This document shows, one piece after another, positions 6,701 through 12,564 of a stretch of 12,968 nucleotides of DNA. The stretch is from the NCBI GenBank assembly GCA_938036925.1, contig CALHVU010000053.1:1-12968 (forward strand), written 5' to 3'. This DNA comes from an uncultured Atopobium sp. Lineage in GTDB: Bacteria > Actinomycetota > Coriobacteriia > Coriobacteriales > Atopobiaceae. Under the pieces are notes generated by a model, which was given only the letters and a program-made list of their open reading frames with translations, did no database searches and was not told where the DNA came from. Position 1 is the first letter of the stretch. Every line of letters starts with the position of its first letter. A program made the translations under genes and the position numbers.

Positions 6701-8216
6701 GTGCTACGGCTGGGATCTTTCCACCCGTCGTCCTGTCAACATTGGTACTGCAGTTGGTATTATCGCAGCTCAGTCCATTGGTGAGCCTGGTACTCAGTTG
6801 ACCATGCGTACCATTCACTCCGGTGGTGTTGCAGGCGCAGACGATATTACGCAGGGTCTTCCTACCGTTGCTCGTATGTTCGACGTCGTCGGCAACGTCA
6901 ACGAGAAGATTCTTGGTCGCGAGGCTGACCTGGCTCCAGTCTCTGGTGTTCTTCACATTACCCCAGAGACTACCGAGTACCTGCTGCGTATTGTTGATGC
7001 AGACGATGCTTCCCGTGTCATCGAGGAGTGGCGTGTACCTGCATCTGTCCGCTTCATGCCTGGCATTGAGGATGGCGTTGTTGTCCGTGCTGGTGACCAG
7101 ATTACCCGCGGCTTCGTCAACTTCCGTATGCTTCGCCGACTCACTGACATTGAGTCCACTATGCACACCTTCGTTGAGTCCGTTAAGGACGTCTATACCT
7201 CCCAGGGTGTAGAACTTAACGATAAGCACATCGAGGTTATCGCACGTCAGATGCTTCGTCGTGTTCAGGTTACCAACCCAGGTGACTCTTCGTACCTGCT
7301 TGGTCAGTATGTGGACCGCTATGTCTTCGCAGAGACTGTCCAGAACATTGCCCTTGCTGGTGGTACTCCACCAGAGGCAGAGCCAGCAATCCTTGGTACT
7401 CTGAAGGTTGCAAGCTCTATCGATTCTTGGCTCTCCAGCGCATCGTTCATCCGTACTGCAGGCGTTCTTACCTCTGCAGCTATCGAGGGCGACGTTGACC
7501 ACCTGCTTGACCTCAAGTCCAACGTTATTGTTGGTAAGCAGATTCCTGCAGGTACTGGTCTCTCCGCATACAACGATGTTGAGCTTACCTACCACGGCAC
7601 CAAGATTGATGGCCCAACCTCTTCTCTTGCTAAGTCTCTTCCAGACTGGGCACCAGCAGAGCTTAAGGACATCGAGGAGCAGCTTCCTAAGCAGCTTGAC
7701 TGGGTCAACGAGGATTACAACGGTGGCGTTTACTCCAAGAATGGCCGCACGCTTTCAAGCGAGGACGCAAAGCTGTACCTCTTCGACGATCTTGGCGTGT
7801 CACAGCGTTGGACCAACAAGTTCAGCGAGGTTGGCATTGAGACCGTAGGCGATCTTATCGGTAAGACCGAGGAAGACCTGCTTCGCATCGATGGTATTGG
7901 TGCAAAGGCAATCGAGGAGCTCCGCGATGGCCTTGAGGCTCGTAACCTCCTCTACATCCTTGAGCCAGAAGAGGATGAGGCAGATTCTGAGGATCTTTCT
8001 CAGCTGCTCAACATGGTCTTCTCGCCAGAAGGCGATGGCGGCTTGATGTTGGGCTCTGCAGCTCCATCCACTCACTCTGATTACACAGAGACACTCATCG
8101 GTTCTTCTTCCGACGAGGTTAGCCCTGATGTAATCAACGAGGACCTTGGTTCTCTGGATGACCTTCTCAATCAGGTTGTCCGCATGGATGCTGAGGCAGA
8201 TGGCGAAGACGAGTAA
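3786..8216 (+). CDS. rpoC: DNA-directed RNA polymerase subunit beta' with C-terminal extension
   Basis: This is the catalytic beta' subunit, 1476 residues, against about 1316 in M. tuberculosis and 1407 in E. coli. The GTG start has a good ribosome-binding site and gives a normal N-terminus. In order: zinc finger with Cys62, 64, 77 and 80; an acidic coiled-coil insert at about 143-225, as in actinobacteria; [20 protein letters not shown]; the catalytic NADFDGDQM at 532-540, with Asp534, 536 and 538 holding Mg; a bridge helix after ADSGARGS; a second zinc site with Cys891, 963, 970 and 973; and the trigger loop after QSIGEPGTQ. Homology with ordinary beta' ends near residue 1265. The next 211 residues are a linker, an alpha-CTD-like domain (about 1330-1390) and a strongly acidic tail. 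The trigger helix reads TMRTIH, with Ile1010 where nearly all homologues have Phe. HGARKG reads YGARKG. The large E. coli trigger-loop insert is absent. Confidence 0.99.
   Translation: [1476 protein letters not shown]
7770..7955 (+). other. Alpha-CTD-like (helix-hairpin-helix) domain fused to beta'
   Basis: Residues about 1329-1390 of RpoC lie beyond the conserved end of beta'. From Asp1334 they align without gaps over 55 residues with E. coli alpha residues 258-312 (recalled from memory), with 20 identities by my count, including VGDL for IGDL, KTEEDLL for RTEVELL and a helix-hairpin-helix turn IGAKAIEEL for LGKKSLTEI. Of the residues alpha uses to grip UP-element DNA, Arg265, Asn268, Gly296, Lys298 and Glu302 correspond to Arg1341, Asn1344, Gly1372, Lys1374 and Glu1378. 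Cys269 and Ser299 become Lys1345 and Ala1375. It could also be a related helix-hairpin-helix domain such as the acidic repeats of NusA, but the ungapped match favours alpha-CTD. Confidence 0.75.
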
Positions 8217-8244
8217 GTAATCTCGCCTGATACATCAAATTTTT

Positions 8245-8261
8245 TCGGAGATTAACTCCGA
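8245..8261. repeat. Palindrome after rpoC (TCGGAG-N5-CTCCGA)
   Basis: A perfect 6-bp inverted repeat with a 5-base ATTAA spacer follows a run of six T at 8240-8245, so the T-run is upstream of the stem and not downstream as in a + strand terminator. Read on the - strand, the stem is followed by A. It may be an RNA 3'-end stabilising hairpin for the rpoBC transcript or a protein-binding site. Confidence 0.4.
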
Positions 8262-8266
8262 TACAC

Positions 8267-8301
8267 AAGAGGACTTCAGCCGTTAGCTGGAGTCCTCTTT
8301 T
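8267..8301 (+). terminator. Intrinsic terminator of the rpoBC operon
   Basis: AAGAGGACTTCAGC (8267-8280) pairs with GCTGGAGTCCTCTT (8286-8299) as a 14-bp stem with one U-G pair and a 5-base CGTTA loop. The T-tract is short (TTTT, 8298-8301) and overlaps the base of the stem. The long stem makes termination likely, though the short T-run may allow some read-through into the metal-sensor cluster. Confidence 0.85.
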
Positions 8302-8303
8302 AG

Positions 8304-8336
8304 TTGGGCGTAGACGGGAGAGTATCGGTATATACT
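8304..8336 (+). promoter_or_regulatory. Candidate promoter and operator of the ArsR-hypB-hypA cluster
   Basis: TATACT at 8331-8336, or the overlapping TATATA at 8329-8334, resembles a -10 box. The best upstream hexamer, TTGGGC at 8304-8309, is 19-21 bases away, so the -35 is poor. An inverted repeat AGTAT-N6-ATACT at 8321-8336 covers the -10 region, the usual place for an ArsR/SmtB repressor to bind and block transcription. The site does not match a specific operator I can name. Confidence 0.4.
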
Positions 8337-8400
8337 AATCTTTTATGAATTACGTTTGGTAAGTCATGAACTCTGCGACTCTCAAAAGATAGGAATAGCA

Positions 8401-8784
8401 ATGGATAGTCATTCCCACGACTCTGAACAGTGCGAGCACACCCATTCTACGTGCGATTACGTTTCTGATCAGAAGCTGAACGAATACCTGGTAAACGACG
8501 ACATCATCTATGATGCAACCCAGATTTTTGATGCACTGTCTGATTTCACGCGATTCCAGATTTTGGGTGCTCTAGTAAATGGCGAGAAAAGCGTAACAGA
8601 GCTGCAGGAAATGCTTTCGGTATCTCAGTCAGCAACTTCTCATCAGTTGCGTCTTTTGCGCGACCGCGGTCTTGTCAATGCAAAAAGAGATGGCAGAAAA
8701 GTTATCTACTCACTTGCAGATGAGCACGTCACAACGCTGATCCGTGTTGGTCTTGCACACGCAGCACACCTGTTGGGTCATTAA
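8401..8784 (+). CDS. ArsR/SmtB-family metal-responsive repressor (CzrA/NmtR type)
   Basis: A 127-residue winged-helix repressor that releases its operator when it binds metal. The ATG at 8401 follows AGGAA at 8391-8395. A longer TTG start at 8356 lacks a ribosome-binding site and adds non-family sequence. The core DNA-binding helix-turn-helix is at about residues 62-88 (SVTELQEML then SVSQSATSHQLRLLRDRGLV), followed by the wing (RDGRKVIYSL). The last helix carries D107-x-H109-x10-H120-x2-H123, exactly the alpha5 site of CzrA (Zn/Co) and NmtR (Ni/Co), with His127 as the last residue. The first 18 residues hold four His and two Cys (H4, H6, C11, H13, H15, C18), which may form an extra site, as N-terminal residues do in some nickel sensors. 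The next gene is hypB, 29 bases on, so nickel or cobalt sensing and autoregulation of the cluster are the likeliest roles. Which metal it senses cannot be read from sequence alone. Confidence 0.9.
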   Translation: MDSHSHDSEQCEHTHSTCDYVSDQKLNEYLVNDDIIYDATQIFDALSDFTRFQILGALVNGEKSVTELQEMLSVSQSATSHQLRLLRDRGLVNAKRDGRKVIYSLADEHVTTLIRVGLAHAAHLLGH

Positions 8785-8813
8785 CATACGTATCGGAACT
8801 GTGGAGAGAACTT

Positions 8814-9488
8814 ATGGGTGAGTATCGCATCATTGAAGTTAAGCAGAGTGTTTTTGCAGCTAACGAGAAAAGCGCCGATCAACTAAGAGAAGAAATGAAG
8901 AAAAAGGGAACTCTGCTGGTAAACCTTATGTCTTCTCCAGGTTCTGGCAAAACTACCACCCTTAAAAAGACCATTGCTGCCCTGAAAGATAAGGTTTCCA
9001 TTGCTGTTATGGAAGCTGATATTGATTCAGATGTTGATGCTGCTGCTATTTCAGAAACGGGCGTGAAAGCCATTCAGCTGCATACTGGCGGCATGTGTCA
9101 CCTCGATGCACATATGTGCGCTCAGGGTCTTGAAGGTCTCAATGCAGGTGATGTGGACCTGATTTTTTTAGAGAACGTTGGGAACTTGGTGTGTCCGGCA
9201 GAGTTTGACACCGGTGCCGGCGTAAACGTCACTATTCTTTCTGTTCCCGAAGGCGATGATAAGCCGTTGAAATACCCTCTGATGTATCAGGTCTGTGATG
9301 TGGTGCTTGTTAACAAAATAGACGTAGCACCGTATTTTGACTTTGATCTGGAGAAGCTCAAGAAAAATGTGGCCCTTAGAAATCCAAAGGCTGTTGTTAT
9401 TCCTTTCTCTGCCAAAACTGGGGAAGGATTAGACGCTTGGACTGAATGGCTTTTTCGCAAAGTTGCTGAGTGGAAAATCGGGCAGTAA
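8814..9488 (+). CDS. hypB: Hydrogenase/nickel maturation GTPase HypB
   Basis: A 224-residue cytoplasmic GTPase of the SIMIBI class that works with HypA to load nickel into an apo-enzyme, classically [NiFe]-hydrogenase. The ATG follows GGAG by 7 bases. The P-loop is SSPGSGKT (residues 40-47), the base-specificity motif is NKID (167-170), and the nickel/zinc site at the dimer interface is visible as Cys95-His96 in GMCHLDAH and Cys127 in ENVGNLVCP. It lacks the N-terminal CxxCGC site of E. coli HypB and the His-rich nickel-storage stretch of some homologues, so only the G-domain metal site is present. It sits between the metal sensor and an Fe-S flavoprotein, with hypA at the end of the same cluster, which supports a nickel-delivery role. 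The target enzyme is not in the window and need not be a hydrogenase. Confidence 0.97.
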   Translation: MGEYRIIEVKQSVFAANEKSADQLREEMKKKGTLLVNLMSSPGSGKTTTLKKTIAALKDKVSIAVMEADIDSDVDAAAISETGVKAIQLHTGGMCHLDAHMCAQGLEGLNAGDVDLIFLENVGNLVCPAEFDTGAGVNVTILSVPEGDDKPLKYPLMYQVCDVVLVNKIDVAPYFDFDLEKLKKNVALRNPKAVVIPFSAKTGEGLDAWTEWLFRKVAEWKIGQ

Positions 9489-9535
9489 TCAATGGCTAGC
9501 GCTTAAAGAATGTCTTATGCCTGATAGGAGAGGTC

Positions 9536-12500
9536 ATGGCAGAGGAAGTACCAGCACGTAAGACCCCAAAAGGTGAAAATTCCATGCGCGGCAGTCTTAC
9601 TGATGAAGAAATTGCACGCAGAAATGTATTGCCAACTACTAACCCTGCTGGCGGTTCTATTCGTATACTCGCTCAAAATCACATTACTGAAAATGACGAG
9701 GTAGTTCATTACAAAACCGTAGATCCAAATGAGCCTGGACCAGCTTCTTCTGAACAATTTAAGCCTCTTGTAAGAGATGAAGTTCAAAAAATTACGAGTC
9801 GCCTTGGCCACAAAATTGTAAAAGATGACCCAGAATATTGGGGCATAGCAGCAATTATGACTGAGGAAGAAGCTGCGGTAACCAAATACATGAAGGTTCG
9901 CCAGCCAGTTACCTTAGAGGAGCTTTGCAAGCGTACTAGTAAAACTGCGAGGGAGCTTCAACCTATCCTAGACACCCTGTCTGTAAAGGGCATGATTGAG
10001 TACAACTGGGAAAACAAGAGCAAGCAAAAGCAGTATGTTCTTCCTATGTTTGTTCCTGGCTCCGCAGAGTTTACCGTGATGAACGAGCGCCAACTCGAAG
10101 AACATCCCGAGATGGGTTCTTTGTTTGAGCGTATGACCTATCTACCGCTCAAAAATGTCACCAAGTTAGTTCCTGAAGGTGGCGCGGGCGTTGGTATGCA
10201 TGTCATTCCTGTTGAACGATCCATTGAGCAGGTAAATCACACAGTTACTGTTGAGCATATTTCGCATTGGCTCAAGAAATACGATAGATATGCTGCAACT
10301 CCCTGTTCTTGTCGCCTTGCTGAGCGAGTTCGTGGCGACGGCTGTGCTGACGATCCAGAAGATTGGTGTCTTGCCATTGGTGATATGGCTGATTACTGCG
10401 TAGAAACAGGAAAAGGCCACTACATTACCTACGATGAGGTTATCGATATCTGTACAAAGGCCGAGAAAAACGGTTTTGTTCATCAGATTACCAACATTGA
10501 CGGTGAAGATAAGATCTTTGCCATTTGCAACTGCAACGTAAATGTTTGCTATGCACTCAGAACTTCTCAGCTGTTTAATACGCCTAATTTGTCTCGTTCC
10601 GCTTTTGTGGCTCACGTTGATGAAGAAAAATGTGTTGCTTGCGGTGGGTGCGTAGAGGTTTGCCCAGCTGGAGCCCCTCAATTAGGTCAGAAACTTCCTA
10701 CTAGGAAGGGCAAAATTTCCTACCCAATGCAGGATCTTCCAGATGATAAGTTCTGGGGAGAGTCTGACTGGGATTGGAATTATAAAAATAACAACCGTAT
10801 TGAGTGCCACGATACTGGTACAGCTCCTTGCAAGGTTACCTGCCCAGCGCATATTTCTGTTCAGGGTTATCTGCGTATGGCTGCTGAAGGTCGCTATCGA
10901 GATGCGCTTGAGCTCATCAAAAAAGAAAATCCATTCCCTGCTGTTTGTGGTCGCGTTTGCAATAAACGTTGCGAAGCAGCATGTACGCGAGGAACTATTG
11001 ACCAGGCAGTAGCCATTGATGACGTTAAGAAATTCATTGCTCAAAAAGATTTAGAGGCAGAACATCGCTTTATTCCAGAGCCAGTTATCCCGTCAAATAG
11101 AGGCCGATTCAACCAGAAAATTGCCATTATTGGTGCGGGTCCAGCTGGCCTGTCCTGTGCATATTACCTGGCAGAACGTGGTTACAATCCCGTTGTTTTT
11201 GAAAAGAACCTCCTTCCTGGTGGAATGATGGTATATGGCATCCCTTCTTACAAGCTCGAGAAAAACGTTGTTGCCGCAGAGATTGACGTTCTTAAAGAAA
11301 TGGGCGTTGAGATTCGCTGTGGTGTTGAGGTAGGAAAAGACATAACCCTTGATGAACTGCGCGCTCAAGGCTTTATTGGTTTTTATGTTGCCATTGGTTG
11401 CCAGGGCGGTAGAAAGGCCAATATTGCTGGAGAAGACGCTGACGGCGTTATTTCTGCTGTTGATTTCTTGCATTTTGTAACCGAGCATCCTCTGCATGAA
11501 GTACCTGGTAAGACAGTGGTCATTGGCGGCGGTAATGTTGCCATTGATGCAGCTCGAGTCTCTGCTCGTTGTGGCTCAGAGTCAGTTACTATGGTGTGCC
11601 TAGAGCAGCCAGAAGAGATGCCTGCACTACCAGAAGAAATCACAGAAGCGCAGGAAGATGGTGTGTCAATCAAGAATGGTTGGGGACCTGCTTTTATTGC
11701 CACAGATGAGCAAGGACACGTCTGCGGCGTGATGTTTAAACGCTGTACCCGTGTGTTTGACAATGACAAGCGTTTCTCGCCTTGTTTTGATGACGAGCAA
11801 ACAATGTATCTTGAGGCAGATGCAGTGGTCTTGTCTATTGGACAAACCGTTGAGTGGGGAAGTCTTTTGGAAGGAGAGGCAGTTGAGCTTACGCGAGGCA
11901 ATCTTGCGTGCGCTGATTCCCAGACGTATCAGACTGCTCAGCCCGATGTCTTTGTGGGTGGAGATGTGTACACGGGTCCTCGCTTTGTTATCGATGCTAT
12001 TGCCGCAGGTCATGAAGCTGCTGTTTCATTACATCGTTTTGTGCAAAAAGGCTCTTCTTTGACTATTGGCCGTAACCAGCGCCATTATGTTGAGCTTGAT
12101 AAATCTGACGCAGCAGTTGAGTCTTGTGGATACGATCACGCAGGTCGTCAGCGTCCCGCATGCGATACGGTCAAAAACATTAGACACAACTGGACAGACC
12201 CTAGCCATACCTTTACGCCAGAGCAAATCAGAATCGAGACCGCACGCTGCTTGAAGTGCGGCGCTTCAATTGTTGATGCAAATAAGTGTATTGGTTGTGG
12301 TCTTTGTACTACACGCTGTGAGTTTGATGCAATTCATCTGTTCCGAGACAATCCTCACTGTTCAGATATGGTTGCCGCAGAGCATAAGGCAGGAAAGATT
12401 CTCTCGTATGTTGGAAAACGTGCGGTAAAGATTATTAAGAACCCCGCGAGAAAAGCAAAAACTCCTAAGCCTCAGTCACACGTAACAACCGATGAGCTTG

Positions 12501-12541
12501 GTAATCCCGTTTCTGCGGGCAGTACTGGTATTTTAAGCTAA
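9536..12541 (+). CDS. Multi-domain Fe-S flavoprotein: winged-helix/Cys module, ferredoxin, GltD/NfnL-like NAD(P) reductase
   Basis: A 1001-residue fusion, started by an ATG behind AGGAGAGG (9526-9533). Residues about 105-170 resemble a winged helix. About 255-340 hold PCSCR (Cys257, Cys259), Cys270, Cys278 and CNCNVNVC (331-338), matching the layout of the winged-helix Fe-S proteins of strict anaerobes. A ferredoxin motif follows, C366-x2-C369-x2-C372-x3-C376-P. Then comes a GltD-type unit: Cys432/436 and C471-x3-C475-x3-C479-x3-C483; the FAD fold IIGAGPAGLS (531-540); PGGMMVYGIPSYKL; the NAD(P) fold VIGGGNVAIDAARVSAR (662-678); and the FAD-closing VGGDVY at about 807-812. The C-terminus has Cys905/908 and C918-x2-C921-x2-C924-x3-C928. 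No signal peptide or membrane segment is seen, so it is cytoplasmic. It probably moves electrons between NAD(P)H and ferredoxin-like centres. Its partner and reason for sitting between hypB and hypA are unknown. Confidence 0.85.
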   Translation: MAEEVPARKTPKGENSMRGSLTDEEIARRNVLPTTNPAGGSIRILAQNHITENDEVVHYKTVDPNEPGPASSEQFKPLVRDEVQKITSRLGHKIVKDDPEYWGIAAIMTEEEAAVTKYMKVRQPVTLEELCKRTSKTARELQPILDTLSVKGMIEYNWENKSKQKQYVLPMFVPGSAEFTVMNERQLEEHPEMGSLFERMTYLPLKNVTKLVPEGGAGVGMHVIPVERSIEQVNHTVTVEHISHWLKKYDRYAATPCSCRLAERVRGDGCADDPEDWCLAIGDMADYCVETGKGHYITYDEVIDICTKAEKNGFVHQITNIDGEDKIFAICNCNVNVCYALRTSQLFNTPNLSRSAFVAHVDEEKCVACGGCVEVCPAGAPQLGQKLPTRKGKISYPMQDLPDDKFWGESDWDWNYKNNNRIECHDTGTAPCKVTCPAHISVQGYLRMAAEGRYRDALELIKKENPFPAVCGRVCNKRCEAACTRGTIDQAVAIDDVKKFIAQKDLEAEHRFIPEPVIPSNRGRFNQKIAIIGAGPAGLSCAYYLAERGYNPVVFEKNLLPGGMMVYGIPSYKLEKNVVAAEIDVLKEMGVEIRCGVEVGKDITLDELRAQGFIGFYVAIGCQGGRKANIAGEDADGVISAVDFLHFVTEHPLHEVPGKTVVIGGGNVAIDAARVSARCGSESVTMVCLEQPEEMPALPEEITEAQEDGVSIKNGWGPAFIATDEQGHVCGVMFKRCTRVFDNDKRFSPCFDDEQTMYLEADAVVLSIGQTVEWGSLLEGEAVELTRGNLACADSQTYQTAQPDVFVGGDVYTGPRFVIDAIAAGHEAAVSLHRFVQKGSSLTIGRNQRHYVELDKSDAAVESCGYDHAGRQRPACDTVKNIRHNWTDPSHTFTPEQIRIETARCLKCGASIVDANKCIGCGLCTTRCEFDAIHLFRDNPHCSDMVAAEHKAGKILSYVGKRAVKIIKNPARKAKTPKPQSHVTTDELGNPVSAGSTGILS

Positions 12542-12564
12542 CATGCTCACTGGAACTAACTAAC

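Noticed and set aside
4800..7595. A 931-codon open frame on the - strand opposite rpoC
   Set aside because: Same cause as in rpoB. No start signal, no recognisable motif, and the sense strand is unambiguous RpoC.
3786..8216. An intein or E. coli-type large insert in beta' explaining its extra length
   Set aside because: The catalytic motifs are uninterrupted and no intein splice motifs are seen. The extra residues lie at the C-terminus and in the known actinobacterial coiled coil.
8345..8362. A five-codon frame (ATG AAT TAC GTT TGG TAA) before the ArsR gene, as a possible leader peptide
   Set aside because: No ribosome-binding site, no metal-binding residues and no downstream attenuator hairpin.
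8356..8400. Upstream TTG extension of the ArsR gene
   Set aside because: No ribosome-binding site before it. The ATG at 8401 has AGGAA upstream and begins directly with the His-rich tail.
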